A stretch of 64,000 nt of DNA. It comes from Lachnospiraceae bacterium. Its GTDB lineage: Bacteria; Bacillota; Clostridia; Lachnospirales; Lachnospiraceae. The stretch covers positions 62,001 through 126,000 of the forward strand of contig JAKSRM010000001.1 of the NCBI GenBank assembly GCA_024403615.1. The letters are read 5' to 3'. A program made the translations under genes and the position numbers. Numbering within the stretch: the first letter of the stretch is position 1; each line of letters starts with the position of its first letter. The notes beneath the pieces are model-generated. The model was not told the origin of the DNA and made no database searches. It saw only the letters and a program-made list of their open reading frames with translations. Shown here piece by piece: positions 16,317 through 26,585 of the stretch.

Positions 16317-18227
16317 TTAGTGGAAAAAGCAGTCCAGGAATTCTGACGGGGCTGCTTTTTTGTTACGGATAATTTCGGTATAACCCATACGTAAAGACTT
16401 CCGGGCCCGGGTCATAGCGACATATAAAATCCGCCGTTCTTCCTCGATAGCCTCTTTGGTATCCGCCTTTTTGCCGGGAATAACGTCTTGATTTAAATCT
16501 GGCAGATAGACGATGTTAAACTCTAGCCCTTTGGATGCGTGCATGGTCATAATTTGAACGGCATCGACATATGGGGGCGTTGTGAGATTGCTTTCGCCGG
16601 ACTCAGTGTTTGAATTGGAAGCTTCGTTATTAAATTCTTCCATCCTTTCCATCCATTCTGATAGAGAAGAACAGCCTTTACAGCTTTCCATCAGGTCTTC
16701 CAACTCTTCCTCTAGCTCCTCCAAGGGAATCTGATGAACTTTGGCATATTCTTTCAGATAATGGTCATAACCGACTGCTTGCATAATATAAATGATGGCA
16801 GCAAAAGGACTACATTGAGAAAGAAAAAGAAGGTCCTTTTTTAGTTTTTGAATTTGAAATAAGAGGTCAGAGTTTCCTTCGTAGTAACGACTTAATTTCG
16901 AAAAAAGGGTTGGGAGAGAATCGTCGGTAGAAGAGTCTAACAAGGCTGTTCTGGAAATGAAACGGGCTGGTTTATTTAAAATTCGAAGAAGATTGGCTCG
17001 AGCTTGCAAATTGCTATCTTTTTGCAGGTTATTTCCGCTAGAGGAGATAGCTCTTGCACATTGCATATAAGCAATCAGGTCTTGAGCGAGAAAACCGGAG
17101 AAAATATTATCTGTTTCTCCTTGGAAACGTACTGGTATTTTTTCTTTTTTCAGTTGTCTGGTCAGCCGTCGTCCATCCGAGCGGTTCCGGAATAAAATTG
17201 CGATTTCGGAAAGCTTGCCACCTTTTCTTCGATAGGCCTTTATTTCATCGATAATGGTTGCATATTCTTCTTTCCAATTTCTGAATTTCTTTAAAACAAA
17301 AGAAGAACCAGAATAAACCGTGTTATTGCAGACAATCTGCTTTTCAAACCGGTCTTTATTTCCTTGGATAACGGCGGTTGCAGCATGAACAATGGGGAGA
17401 GAAGAACGGTAATTGATGTTTAATACATGAATCTTAGATTCGGGATAGTCTTTTAAAAAACGTTTCATAACTCCGGGAGAAGCGCCCCGGAAACCGTAAA
17501 TGCTTTGGTCATCGTCTCCTACCGCGAAAATATTATGTTTAGGCTCAGCAATGAGTTTTATGATTTCATATTGCACCGGATTTATGTCCTGAAATTCGTC
17601 AATCAAAATAAACGGATAACGGTTTCGGTAAAATTCTAAAAGGTCCGGCCGTTCCTTTAAAAGGGCGCAGCATTTCAATAGAATATCATCGTAATCCATG
17701 CCCCCCATCTCCTTTGTGGTTTGTAGGTACGCCTTGCATAGAGGATAAAAGGACGGGGCGGGAAGAGAAAGAGGAAGAAAGGAGACCTTCTGATTCTGCC
17801 CGGATTTAATTCTGCTGATATCGTTTAAGATGCTTCGGTAAAGGTCTGGGCCAGATTCAAATTCAATATGCAGACGAATCATTTCTGAGCGGAGGATTTC
17901 TGCTTTTTGCTGTTCGGTCAGGATTTTATTGTTTTGATAGCCAGATCCTTTTTTCAGTATGGAGAAGAAGATACTGTGAAAGGTGCCAAAAAAAGGCCCC
18001 TGGCCGGAAAACGACGCGATTTTGTGAAACCGTTCTTCCATTTCCTTGGCAGCAGCACGCGAAAAAGAAGCTACCAGAATTTTGTTGGGAGCAACATGAT
18101 ACTTTTCGATTAAGTTTTTGATGCGGTAAGTAATGACTGCGGTTTTTCCGCTTCCGGGACCGGCCAAAACCAGAGCAGGACCGGTGAAATGGTCTGCAGA
18201 ACGCAGCTGAGATTCATTTAATTTCAT
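16317..18227 (-). CDS. UvrD/PcrA-family superfamily I DNA helicase
   Basis: 636 residues from the ATG at 18227. An upstream in-frame ATG at 18266 would add 13 residues outside the conserved fold, and neither has a clear ribosome binding site. Superfamily I motifs in order: LNESQLRSA (Q-motif region), GPGSGKT (Walker A), GTFHS (Ia), LIDEFQDINPVQ (II), GDDDQSIYGFRGA (III), INYRSS (IV), MTMHASKGLEF (V) and LYVAMTRARK (VI). It unwinds DNA 3' to 5' using ATP, typically in repair or in removing proteins from DNA. It is shorter than PcrA (about 730 residues) and lacks the usual C-terminal extension, so it may be a secondary UvrD-like enzyme. Confidence 0.9.
   Translation of the reverse strand: MKLNESQLRSADHFTGPALVLAGPGSGKTAVITYRIKNLIEKYHVAPNKILVASFSRAAAKEMEERFHKIASFSGQGPFFGTFHSIFFSILKKGSGYQNNKILTEQQKAEILRSEMIRLHIEFESGPDLYRSILNDISRIKSGQNQKVSFLPLSLPAPSFYPLCKAYLQTTKEMGGMDYDDILLKCCALLKERPDLLEFYRNRYPFILIDEFQDINPVQYEIIKLIAEPKHNIFAVGDDDQSIYGFRGASPGVMKRFLKDYPESKIHVLNINYRSSLPIVHAATAVIQGNKDRFEKQIVCNNTVYSGSSFVLKKFRNWKEEYATIIDEIKAYRRKGGKLSEIAILFRNRSDGRRLTRQLKKEKIPVRFQGETDNIFSGFLAQDLIAYMQCARAISSSGNNLQKDSNLQARANLLRILNKPARFISRTALLDSSTDDSLPTLFSKLSRYYEGNSDLLFQIQKLKKDLLFLSQCSPFAAIIYIMQAVGYDHYLKEYAKVHQIPLEELEEELEDLMESCKGCSSLSEWMERMEEFNNEASNSNTESGESNLTTPPYVDAVQIMTMHASKGLEFNIVYLPDLNQDVIPGKKADTKEAIEEERRILYVAMTRARKSLRMGYTEIIRNKKAAPSEFLDCFFH
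16324..16361. terminator. bidirectional terminator embedded in the 3' end of the helicase gene
   Basis: AAAAAGCAG (16324-16332) and CTGCTTTTT (16352-16360) form a long stem with CC/GG pairs inside and T-runs on both strands. gltX ends at 16303 and the convergent helicase stop is at 16317-16319, so the hairpin lies within the last helicase codons. Confidence 0.75.
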
Positions 18228-18372
18228 AAGCAAAATTATTGTATCCCGTTTACATTTTTTAGGCAATGTATACTTTATGGATGAGGACTTTTGTGGTATA
18301 TTAACATAGGCTTAAAGTGGCGTATTGTATAAAAATGAAAGCGCCAGAAGATATACGAAAGAAGGAAAGAAC

Positions 18373-18879
18373 ATGATATTAGATTTTGAAGGAAAAACTC
18401 CGGATATTTCAAAGGCTCTTTTCGTAGCAGACAATGCGACGATTATCGGTGACGTTACCTTAGAAGAAGGCGTCAGTGTATGGTTTGGAGCAGTTTTAAG
18501 AGGAGATAGCGGTCCTATCAAAGTTGGTAAAAATACAAATATTCAGGATAATAGCGTAGTTCACGTGGATCCAGGTGGTCACGTGGACATCGGTGAAAAT
18601 GTAACCATTGGACATAACTGTATTATTCACGGTTGTACCGTAAAAGATGGTGCACTCATTGGTATGGGCGCTATCGTAATGAATCATTCCGTTATCGGTG
18701 AGAATTGTACTGTAGGTGCAGGGGCTCTGGTAACCGAAGGAAAAGAATTCCCAGATAATACAGTAATCGTTGGATCTCCGGCATCTGTGAAGAAAGAAAT
18801 GAGCGAAGAACAGGCGAAGAAGAATGCACAAAATGCAATCACTTACTTAAAGGAAGCAGCAGCTTATGCTGGAAAATAA
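18373..18879 (+). CDS. gamma-class carbonic anhydrase family protein
   Basis: 168 residues from ATG 18373, with AAGAAGGAAAG just upstream; the frame is open back to 18325 without a binding site. Hexapeptide repeats ([LIV]-G-x4) form a left-handed beta-helix, for example IGDVTLEEGVSVWFGAVLRG, and the protein ends in an alpha-helix. Three histidines, H64 (SVVHVD), H81 and H86 (IGHNCIIHG), match the spacing of the zinc ligands of the archaeal enzyme Cam. CO2/bicarbonate interconversion is plausible and would suit an organism with CODH/ACS, but many family members have no shown activity. It is first of a four-gene run with the nucleotidyltransferase, argS and lepA. Confidence 0.85.
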   Translation: MILDFEGKTPDISKALFVADNATIIGDVTLEEGVSVWFGAVLRGDSGPIKVGKNTNIQDNSVVHVDPGGHVDIGENVTIGHNCIIHGCTVKDGALIGMGAIVMNHSVIGENCTVGAGALVTEGKEFPDNTVIVGSPASVKKEMSEEQAKKNAQNAITYLKEAAAYAGK

Positions 18880-18899
18880 GCGTAATCGAAGGTGTATTT

Positions 18900-20117
18900 A
18901 TGGATTATAGCAGAATTAAAGAAAAACTTGAAAAATACGACCAGCTTCAGCTTTTAAGATTCTATGAGGAATTGTCTGAGGAAGAAAAAGAGATTCTTCT
19001 GACCGAAATCGATAATATTGATTTTGACCTGATTAATGGGGAAGAATTTATTGCAACCGATGGAGATATTACTCCGATTGAGGTTATGACCTTAAATGAG
19101 ATTGCGAAATCCGAAGAGGAATTCCGTTCTTATGGAATTGAAGCTATTCAAAATCATAAAGTGGCAGCAGTTCTTTTGGCTGGAGGCCAGGGAACTCGTC
19201 TGGGTATTGATGGACCGAAGGGGGCGTTAAATGTAGGACTTACAAAGGAACTTTATATCTTCCAATGTCTTGTCCAGAATTTGATGAAAGTAAAAGAAGA
19301 AGCTGGAACTTGGCTGCCCCTTCTGATTATGACCAGCGATAAAAACGATAAGGAAACCAGAGACTTTTTCGAAGCTCATGATTATTTCGGATATAACAGG
19401 GAATATGTAAATTTCTTTGTACAGGAAATGGCTCCGGCTACGGATCGGAATGGAAAAGTATATCTGGAAGAAAAGGGTCATATTTCCCTTTCTCCAAATG
19501 GAAACGGCGGATGGTTCGTCTCCATGCAGAAGGCAGGACTGTTGGAGAAAGTAAAAGCCATGGGCGTAGAGTGGATTAATATTTTTGCAGTTGATAATGT
19601 CCTTCAGCAGATTGCGGATCCGGTTTTCGTAGGTGCAACGTTGAAATCCGGCCAGCCGATTGGTGCGAAGGTTATCCGCAAAGCCGCTCCGGAAGAAAAG
19701 GTTGGGGTCCTTTGCTTGAAGAATGGTCATCCATCTATCGTAGAATATTATGACCTGACCGAAGATATGATGGTGGAAAAGGCAGACAATGGAGAATTAG
19801 CATACAACTTCGGCGTTATTTTAAATTACCTGTTTAAAGTAAAAGACCTGGAGACAATCGCGAACCAGCAGTTACCTCTCCATATCGTAAATAAAAAAGT
19901 TCCGTATATTGATGATGACGGAAATTATGTAAAACCGGAAGAACCGAACGGCCATAAGTACGAAAATCTGGTACTGGATATGATTGAAATGATGTCTGGC
20001 TGTTTAGGTTATGAGGTCGTAAGAGAAAAAGAATTTGCACCGATAAAAAATATGCATGGTGTTGACTCTCTGGATTCAGCACGGGAAATGCTTTCAAATA
20101 ATGGAGTAGAGTTATGA
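18900..20117 (+). CDS. UTP:sugar-1-phosphate uridylyltransferase (UDP-GlcNAc pyrophosphorylase-like)
   Basis: 405 residues of the eukaryote-like UAP/UGP family. After a helical N-terminus (EEIL..EIDNIDF) comes the nucleotide loop VLLAGGQGTRLGIDGPKGAL, at about 91-110, with the PKG that contacts the UTP phosphates. Also present are NGNGGWFVSMQKAG, VEWINIFAVDNVLQQIADP (metal Asp) and EYYDLTE. It joins UTP to a hexose- or N-acetylhexosamine-1-phosphate to make UDP-sugars for the cell envelope. The exact sugar is not readable. It ends with a 4-bp ATGA overlap with argS, so translation is probably coupled. Confidence 0.85.
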   Translation: MDYSRIKEKLEKYDQLQLLRFYEELSEEEKEILLTEIDNIDFDLINGEEFIATDGDITPIEVMTLNEIAKSEEEFRSYGIEAIQNHKVAAVLLAGGQGTRLGIDGPKGALNVGLTKELYIFQCLVQNLMKVKEEAGTWLPLLIMTSDKNDKETRDFFEAHDYFGYNREYVNFFVQEMAPATDRNGKVYLEEKGHISLSPNGNGGWFVSMQKAGLLEKVKAMGVEWINIFAVDNVLQQIADPVFVGATLKSGQPIGAKVIRKAAPEEKVGVLCLKNGHPSIVEYYDLTEDMMVEKADNGELAYNFGVILNYLFKVKDLETIANQQLPLHIVNKKVPYIDDDGNYVKPEEPNGHKYENLVLDMIEMMSGCLGYEVVREKEFAPIKNMHGVDSLDSAREMLSNNGVEL

Positions 20118-21835
20118 AAAAATTTCTTGAATTAATTACAGACGAATTAAAAAAAGCTTTTGATGAAGCAGGCTTTCCATCGGAAAAAGTTGTAGCTTCT
20201 GTTTCCAACCGCCCAGACCTGTGTGAATATCAGTGCAACGGCGCTATGGCTTTAGCGAAAGAAGCTCATAAGGCTCCTTTGGATATTGCCCAGGCAGTGG
20301 TAGAAGTTCTGAAAAAGAACCCGGTATTTGAGGAAGCAGACGCTGTAAAACCTGGATTTATCAACTTGAAAGTAAAAGGTGATTTTCTTACGGACTACGT
20401 TAACGGAATGGCAGAAAACGAGAAATTCGGCTTAGAACCAGCAGAAAATCCAATGATGGTTATGGTAGATTACGGCGGAGCAAATGTTGCAAAGCCTTTA
20501 CATATCGGACATTTAAGAGCTGCCATTATCGGTGAAAGCATTAAGAGAATCTGCAAATATGTAGGTCATGATACCTTAGGCGATGTTCATTTAGGAGACT
20601 GGGGTCTTCAGATGGGCCAGGTAATTGCGGAACTGAAATTACGTGGAATGACAGATTTTACCGTATCCGATTTGGAAGAAATCTATCCGACCGCCAGCAA
20701 GAAATGCAAAACCGAGAGCGAAACCTATGACCCTGCTTTTGCAGAAGAAGCTCATAGAATTACCAACGAACTGCAGTATGGTAACGAAGAATATCGGAAA
20801 ATCTGGGAGAAGATCTTAGAAGTTTCCAAAGCCGACCTGAAGAAAAATTATGATAATCTGGAAGTTTTCTTTGAACTGTGGAAAGGTGAAAGCGATGTTC
20901 AGCCGTATATTCCGGATATGATTCAGAAACTGAAAGATGACGGTCTGGCAAGAGAAAGCCAGGGCGCGTGGGTTATTGATGTAACGGAAGATTCCGACAA
21001 GAAAGAACTTCCTCCTTGCATTGTTGTAAAATCCGATGGTTCCAGTCTGTATGCAACCACGGACCTGGCAACTTTAGTAGAAAGAGAAAAACTGTATCAA
21101 CCAGATTATATTATTTACGTTGTTGATAAGAGACAGTCTCTCCATCTGGAGCAGGTATTCCGTGTTTCGAAAAAAGCCGGCATCGTTCATGAAGGTGAAA
21201 AATTATTCCATTTAGGATTTGGAACTATGAACGGAAAAGATGGACAGCCTTATAAAACCCGTTCTGGTGGCGTTATGAGACTGGAATCTCTGATTAATGA
21301 AGTAAATGAAGCGGTTCTGGAAAAGATGAAAGACAATCCGGATATCGACCGGGAAGAAGCAGAGAAGACCTCGAAGATCATCGCTTTAGCAGCCCTGAAA
21401 TATGGCGACCTGTCCAACCAGGCTACCAAGGACTATATCTTCGATATTAGCCGGTTTATTGAATTTGAAGGCAATACCGGCCCATATATCCTTTACACCA
21501 TCGTAAGAATCAAATCCATCCTGAATAAGGCAGGAGTTGCTCCATCCGGAAAAGTATTCTTTACGGGAACCAAGAGCGAGAAAGACCTGATGATGGAACT
21601 TTCTAGATTCAACGATGTAATAGAAACCGTTTATAACGAGCTGGCTCCACATAAATTATGCGCGTATATTTATGACCTGGCGAATGCTTTCAACGGATTC
21701 TATCATGAAGTAAAAATCTTATCCGAAGAAGATGCAACAAAGAAAGACAGCTATTTAGGCCTGTTAAAACTTACAAAAGAAGTATTAGAACAGTGCATCG
21801 ACCTGTTAGGCTTTGCTGCTCCGGAAAGAATGTAA
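20114..21835 (+). CDS. argS: arginyl-tRNA synthetase
   Basis: 573 residues. The N-terminal additional domain (about 1-115) recognises the tRNA elbow. The class I HIGH-type motif is [16 protein letters not shown], and the Arg[15 protein letters not shown] block follows. The usual KMSKS lysine motif is replaced by the degenerate arginine form in [18 protein letters not shown], as normal for ArgRS. The C-terminal DALR anticodon domain ends [10 protein letters not shown]. The start overlaps the previous stop codon (ATGA). No own promoter is visible. Confidence 0.96.
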   Translation: MKKFLELITDELKKAFDEAGFPSEKVVASVSNRPDLCEYQCNGAMALAKEAHKAPLDIAQAVVEVLKKNPVFEEADAVKPGFINLKVKGDFLTDYVNGMAENEKFGLEPAENPMMVMVDYGGANVAKPLHIGHLRAAIIGESIKRICKYVGHDTLGDVHLGDWGLQMGQVIAELKLRGMTDFTVSDLEEIYPTASKKCKTESETYDPAFAEEAHRITNELQYGNEEYRKIWEKILEVSKADLKKNYDNLEVFFELWKGESDVQPYIPDMIQKLKDDGLARESQGAWVIDVTEDSDKKELPPCIVVKSDGSSLYATTDLATLVEREKLYQPDYIIYVVDKRQSLHLEQVFRVSKKAGIVHEGEKLFHLGFGTMNGKDGQPYKTRSGGVMRLESLINEVNEAVLEKMKDNPDIDREEAEKTSKIIALAALKYGDLSNQATKDYIFDISRFIEFEGNTGPYILYTIVRIKSILNKAGVAPSGKVFFTGTKSEKDLMMELSRFNDVIETVYNELAPHKLCAYIYDLANAFNGFYHEVKILSEEDATKKDSYLGLLKLTKEVLEQCIDLLGFAAPERM

Positions 21836-21863
21836 TAAAAATCGCAACAGAAATTGGGTAACA

Positions 21864-23669
21864 ATGGATCAGAAACATATTAGAAATTTTTGTATTATCG
21901 CTCATATTGATCATGGAAAAAGTACGCTGGCAGACCGTATTATCGAGAAAACCGGTACGCTGACTTCCCGTGAAATGCAGGCTCAAGTTTTGGACAACAT
22001 GGACCTGGAACGAGAGCGTGGAATTACGATTAAGGCCCAGACCGTACGAGCTATTTATAAGGCGCAGAATGGGGAAGAGTATACCTTTAACTTAATTGAT
22101 ACGCCGGGCCATGTAGACTTTAACTATGAAGTATCCAGATCTTTGGCTGCTTGTGACGGTGCAGTTCTGGTAGTCGATGCGGCTCAAGGAATTGAGGCCC
22201 AGACTTTGGCCAATGTTTATATGGCCATCGACCATGATTTGGAAGTTATTCCGGTCATCAACAAAATCGACCTGCCAAGTGCGGAACCACAAAGAGTTAT
22301 CGATGAGATTGAAGACGTTATTGGTCTGGAAGCTCAGGATGCTCCTTTAATTTCTGCAAAAAATGACATTAACATCGATCAGGTATTAGAGGCGATTGTG
22401 GAACGGATTCCAGCTCCGGAAGGCGATGAAAACGCTCCGTTACGGGCGCTGATTTTCGACTCCATTTATGATTCTTATAAAGGTGTTATTGTATTCTGCA
22501 GAATTAAAGAAGGCAGAATTAAAGTGGGAACTCAGGCGAAAATGATGGCCACAGGAGCGACCGTAAACGTAGTCGAGGTTGGTTATTTTGGCGCTGGAAA
22601 ATTTATTCCTTGCGACGAATTAAGCGCTGGTATGGTAGGTTATTTTACTGCCTCCATCAAGAACGTTCGGGATACTATGGTAGGTGATACGGTAACCGAT
22701 TTAAACAATCCTTGTACGGAACCGTTGCCGGGATATAAAAAAGTAAATTCCATGGTATTCTGCGGAATGTATCCGGCAGATGGCGCTCATTACGAAGACT
22801 TACGAGATGCTCTGGAAAAACTTCAGTTAAACGATGCCTCCTTAAATTACGAACCGGAAACTTCCATTGCTTTAGGTTTTGGTTTCCGTTGCGGTTTCTT
22901 AGGACTGTTGCATCTGGAAATTATCGAAGAACGTCTGGAAAGAGAATATAATCTGGATCTGGTAACCACGGCTCCTTCGGTTATTTATAAAGTTCATAAA
23001 ACCGATGGAACAGTTATGGATTTAACGAATCCAACCAACCTTCCAGACCCTTCAGAAATTGAATATATGGAAGAGCCGATGGTGGCAGCGGAAATCATGG
23101 TTACTTCCGAATTTATTGGTCCGATTATGGAACTTTGTCAGGAGCGAAGAGGCGTATATAAAGAAATCGAATATATCGAGGCAACTAGAGCTATCTTACG
23201 TTACGACCTTCCTCTGAATGAGATTATTTATGACTTTTTTGACGCTCTGAAATCCCGTTCCAAAGGCTATGCTTCTCTGGATTATGAATTGAAGGGCTAT
23301 GAGCAGTCGAAGCTGGTAAAACTGGATATTCTGATTAATCGAGAAGAAGTAGATGCCCTTTCCTTTATTGTACATGAGGGAACTGCTTATGAACGCGGAC
23401 GGAAGATGTGTGAAAAACTGAAAGAGGAAATCCCTCGTCATCTGTTTGAAATTCCAATTCAGGCAGCAATCGGAAGTAAGGTAATTGCCCGTGAAACCGT
23501 AAAAGCCCTTCGCAAAGACGTACTGGCAAAATGCTACGGTGGTGACATTACCCGTAAGAGAAAACTTCTGGAAAAACAGAAGGAAGGAAAGAAGCGAATG
23601 CGCCAGATTGGTAATGTGGAAATTCCGCAAAAAGCCTTCATGTCGGTACTGAAATTGGACGATAAATAG
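21864..23669 (+). CDS. lepA: elongation factor 4 (back-translocating GTPase LepA)
   Basis: 601 residues from ATG 21864, the standard LepA beginning ([20 protein letters not shown]); an earlier in-frame start at 21813 would overlap argS without need. G motifs: AHIDHGKST (G1), DTPGHVDF (G3), NKIDLP (G4) and SAK (G5). The LepA-specific C-terminal domain is present ([20 protein letters not shown], then IPQKAF). It binds stalled or misassembled ribosomes and promotes back-translocation or 30S maturation. Only 28 bp separate it from argS, and a terminator follows, so it closes the 18.4-23.7 kb operon. Confidence 0.97.
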   Translation: MDQKHIRNFCIIAHIDHGKSTLADRIIEKTGTLTSREMQAQVLDNMDLERERGITIKAQTVRAIYKAQNGEEYTFNLIDTPGHVDFNYEVSRSLAACDGAVLVVDAAQGIEAQTLANVYMAIDHDLEVIPVINKIDLPSAEPQRVIDEIEDVIGLEAQDAPLISAKNDINIDQVLEAIVERIPAPEGDENAPLRALIFDSIYDSYKGVIVFCRIKEGRIKVGTQAKMMATGATVNVVEVGYFGAGKFIPCDELSAGMVGYFTASIKNVRDTMVGDTVTDLNNPCTEPLPGYKKVNSMVFCGMYPADGAHYEDLRDALEKLQLNDASLNYEPETSIALGFGFRCGFLGLLHLEIIEERLEREYNLDLVTTAPSVIYKVHKTDGTVMDLTNPTNLPDPSEIEYMEEPMVAAEIMVTSEFIGPIMELCQERRGVYKEIEYIEATRAILRYDLPLNEIIYDFFDALKSRSKGYASLDYELKGYEQSKLVKLDILINREEVDALSFIVHEGTAYERGRKMCEKLKEEIPRHLFEIPIQAAIGSKVIARETVKALRKDVLAKCYGGDITRKRKLLEKQKEGKKRMRQIGNVEIPQKAFMSVLKLDDK

Positions 23670-23700
23670 GAAAAAGTTTATTTTTATAAAAATATTTCAA

Positions 23701-23730
23701 AAAAAAGCAGCCTTTTCGGGCTGTTTTTTT
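23701..23730 (+). terminator. Rho-independent terminator after lepA
   Basis: A-run, GCAGCC (23707-23712), a TTTTCG loop, GGCTGT (23719-23724) and then seven or more T. Confidence 0.85.
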
Positions 23731-23776
23731 CGCGTATTTTTATAAATACACAGTATTTTTGCGTCTTATGGTAATT

Positions 23777-23830
23777 TGTACTTAAAAAAGTACATTTTCG
23801 ATTGAAAAATTTTACCAAAATTAGTTTTAT
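23777..23830 (+). promoter_or_regulatory. palindrome and candidate promoter upstream of cooS
   Basis: TGTACTT (23777-23783) and AAGTACA (23788-23794) form a perfect 7-bp inverted repeat around AAAA. Eight bases later comes TTGAAA (23802-23807) with TTTTAT 17 nt downstream (23825-23830, 4 of 6). The rest of the 258-bp gap before cooS is very AT-rich. A repressor or activator of the CODH operon could bind here. Protein and promoter are both inferred. Confidence 0.4.
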
Positions 23831-23927
23831 GGGACAATACAATTTTTATAAAAAATGATAAAGTCAACTTAAATTGGAACAATTATATGATTTTTTAGCG
23901 CAACAAACTTTCAGGAGGTAACGTAAT

Positions 23928-25820
23928 TTGAGTTGGGAACTTTTAATCTCACCAGAAGAAGTTGATAAAGCAAATCAGGAACTTCTTCAGACAGCAGAAA
24001 AAGTTGGCGCTGATACTTGGCAACAAAGAGTTGCTAATCAGACTCCACATTGCGGCTTCGGTGAATCCGGAACTTGCTGCCGTATTTGCTCTATGGGTCC
24101 TTGTAGAATTTCAAAGAAGGCTCCGAGAGGAATCTGCGGTTGTGATATTCATGGCATCGTTGCTAGAAACTATTTAAGATTCACAGCAGGCGGCTCCGCT
24201 ACTCATTCCGATCACGGACGCAGCATTGCTCATACCCTTTACAATGCTTCTCCAGATGGCAACTATAAAGTAACCGATTCTGAGAAACTGTTACGTATTG
24301 CCAAAGAATGGGGAATCGAAACAGAAAACAAAGACATTTATGATGTTGCCCATGAGGTAGCTCTTGTCGGATTAAATGAGTACGGCAAACCTTTTGGCAA
24401 CTTATTATTTACACAGCGTGCTCCAAAGGCTCGTCAGGCTATTTGGGAGAGCCAGGATATTCTTCCTAGAGCTATTGACCGTGAGGTTTCTCAGGCCATG
24501 CATATGACTCATATGGGATGTTCTTCTGATCCGGAAGCTCTCGTTCGTCAGTCCTTACGTGCAGGCCTTTCCGATGGATGGGGCGGCTCTATGATGGGAA
24601 CAGAGTTCTCTGATATTTTATTCGGAACTCCAAGACCTATCGATACCGAAGCAAATATCGGCGTTCTGGAAGAAGACATGGTTAACATTATTGTTCATGG
24701 CCATGATCCATCTCTTTCTGAAATGATCGTATTCTATGCAAATGACCCAGAAATGATCGCTTATGCTAAAGAGCAGGGCGCAAAGGGTATTAATATTGCC
24801 GGCGTTTGCTGTACTTCCAACGAAGTAGCAATGCGTCATGGTATCCCAATGGCAGGTAACTTCCTGGCGCAGGAAAATGTTGTATTAACCGGTGCATGTG
24901 AAGCTATCGTAGTAGATGTTCAGTGTATTTTCCCTGCATTAGGACCTCTGTCCAAATGCTTCCACACGAAGTTCATCACTACTTCTCCAATTGCAAGAAT
25001 TCCAGATTCCGACTTCATCGAATTCAAGGAAGATACTGCAGCAGAGAATGCAAAAGCTATCGTTAAGATGGCAATTGAAAACTTCAAGAACAGAAAACCG
25101 GAATTGGTTCATATTCCAAAGCAGAAATCCAAAGCAACCGTTGGCTATTCGGTAGAAGCTATTAAGAAATGCTTAGATGGTGTTACCAATTCTCATGTTG
25201 ACGAATTAGGCACAATGAAGCCTTTAGTAGACGCTGTAAAATCCGGCGTTATCCGTGGCGCAGTAGCTATGGTAGGCTGCAACAACCCTAAGGTTCGTCA
25301 GGACGTTTACCATATTGAGTTAATGAAGAAGCTGTTAGAAAACGACATTCTGGTTGTTGTAACCGGATGTAGTGCTCAGGCAGCAGCAAAAGTAGGACTT
25401 ATGGATAAAGAAGCTGCAAAATATTGCGGTGAAGGATTAAAGAGAGTTTGCCGTCTGGTAGGCATTCCTCCAGTTCTCCATATGGGATCCTGCGTAGATA
25501 TTTCCCGTATGATGGTTTTAGCTTCCGATATTGCAAAAGACTGGGGTATCGAAATTTCTGAGATTCCACTGGTTGGATGTGCTCCGGAATGGATGAGTGA
25601 GAAAGCTGTTTCCATCGGTAACTACGTTGTAGCAACAGGTATTGATACTTTCTTAGGCGTTGACCCTTATACCAAGGGATCTGAGCAGGTTAAAGGTTTC
25701 TTACAGAGCGGTCTGAAACGTTGGGTAGGAGCAAACTTTATCGTTAATCAGGACCTGGATATGCTGTCAACAATGATGATTGAACACATCGAAGAAAAAC
25801 GTGAAGCATTAGGAATTTAA
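23928..25820 (+). CDS. cooS: anaerobic Ni-Fe carbon monoxide dehydrogenase, catalytic subunit
   Basis: 630 residues. The start is a TTG at 23928, set by AGGAGGT at 23912-23918. The enzyme interconverts CO and CO2. Cluster ligands align with the characterised CODH-II: D-cluster C42 and C50; B-cluster C51, C54, C59 and C70 (CGFGESGTCCRICSMGPCRI); C-cluster H259, C295, C333, C451, C481 and C522 (VHGHDPS, GVCCTSNE, VQCIFPAL, VGCNNPK, TGCSAQA, GSCVDISR). All are present, so the subunit should be active as a homodimer and associate with AcsB. It is followed 2 bp later by cooC. It is cytosolic and draws electrons from ferredoxin. Confidence 0.96.
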   Translation: MSWELLISPEEVDKANQELLQTAEKVGADTWQQRVANQTPHCGFGESGTCCRICSMGPCRISKKAPRGICGCDIHGIVARNYLRFTAGGSATHSDHGRSIAHTLYNASPDGNYKVTDSEKLLRIAKEWGIETENKDIYDVAHEVALVGLNEYGKPFGNLLFTQRAPKARQAIWESQDILPRAIDREVSQAMHMTHMGCSSDPEALVRQSLRAGLSDGWGGSMMGTEFSDILFGTPRPIDTEANIGVLEEDMVNIIVHGHDPSLSEMIVFYANDPEMIAYAKEQGAKGINIAGVCCTSNEVAMRHGIPMAGNFLAQENVVLTGACEAIVVDVQCIFPALGPLSKCFHTKFITTSPIARIPDSDFIEFKEDTAAENAKAIVKMAIENFKNRKPELVHIPKQKSKATVGYSVEAIKKCLDGVTNSHVDELGTMKPLVDAVKSGVIRGAVAMVGCNNPKVRQDVYHIELMKKLLENDILVVVTGCSAQAAAKVGLMDKEAAKYCGEGLKRVCRLVGIPPVLHMGSCVDISRMMVLASDIAKDWGIEISEIPLVGCAPEWMSEKAVSIGNYVVATGIDTFLGVDPYTKGSEQVKGFLQSGLKRWVGANFIVNQDLDMLSTMMIEHIEEKREALGI

Positions 25821-25822
25821 GT

Positions 25823-26584
25823 ATGAAAGTTGCGATTACAGGAAAAGGCGGCGTTGGAAAAACGACCTTAGCCAGCACCTTAGCCAGACTGTATGCTGCA
25901 GAAGGAAGAACCGTTCTGGCAGCAGATGTGGACCCGGATGCGAATTTGGGACTGGCTTTAGGATTTACGGAGGAAGAAGTAAATTCTATTACTCCGATAT
26001 CTAAAATGAGAAAGCTGGTAGAGGAAAGAACCGGCGCCAGTGCAGACAATAAATTTTATAAGTTGAACCCACAGGTTTCCGATATTCCGGATACTTACGC
26101 GAAGGAAATCAACGGCGTAAAACTTTTGGTTATGGGAACCGTAGAAACGGGAGGAAGCGGCTGCGTTTGTCCGGAACATGTAATGCTGAAAGCGATTCTT
26201 TCCAGTCTGGTATTGAGAAAAGATGATGTAGTCATCATGGATATGGAAGCTGGATTAGAGCATTTAGGCAGAGGAACGGCCAGCATCATGGACCAGTTTA
26301 TCGTAGTAGTAGAGCCGGGAGCCAGAAGCATCCAAACCTACGAACATGTAAAGAAACTGGCAGCGGATATCGGTATTACGAAAGTTAACGTAGTAGCCAA
26401 TAAAGTTCGTAGCGAAGACGACAAAGCCTTTATTGAAAGCAAAATTCCGAAAGAAGCGATTTTGGGATATATATCTTACAATTCTGAAGTAATTGATGCG
26501 GATAGAAGTGGACTTTCACCATTTGACGTAAGTGAAAGAGCAGTTGAAGAGATAAGACAGATAAAGTCAAACATGGAGAAATAA
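25823..26584 (+). CDS. cooC: CODH nickel-insertion ATPase CooC
   Basis: 253 residues of the MinD/NifH-like P-loop family. The deviant Walker A GKGGVGKTT is at residues 7-15, DVDPDANLGLALG at 36-47 is the switch region, and MDMEAGLEHLGRG carries the later switch. C114-V-C116 (GSGCVCPEH) is the C-x-C that binds nickel at the CooC dimer interface. It uses ATP to mature the C-cluster of CooS. It lies 2 bp after cooS and 1 bp before acsB, so it is clearly part of the same operon. Some family members serve acetyl-CoA synthase instead (AcsF); with both enzymes adjacent, either or both may be clients. Confidence 0.93.
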   Translation: MKVAITGKGGVGKTTLASTLARLYAAEGRTVLAADVDPDANLGLALGFTEEEVNSITPISKMRKLVEERTGASADNKFYKLNPQVSDIPDTYAKEINGVKLLVMGTVETGGSGCVCPEHVMLKAILSSLVLRKDDVVIMDMEAGLEHLGRGTASIMDQFIVVVEPGARSIQTYEHVKKLAADIGITKVNVVANKVRSEDDKAFIESKIPKEAILGYISYNSEVIDADRSGLSPFDVSERAVEEIRQIKSNMEK

Positions 26585-26585
26585 A

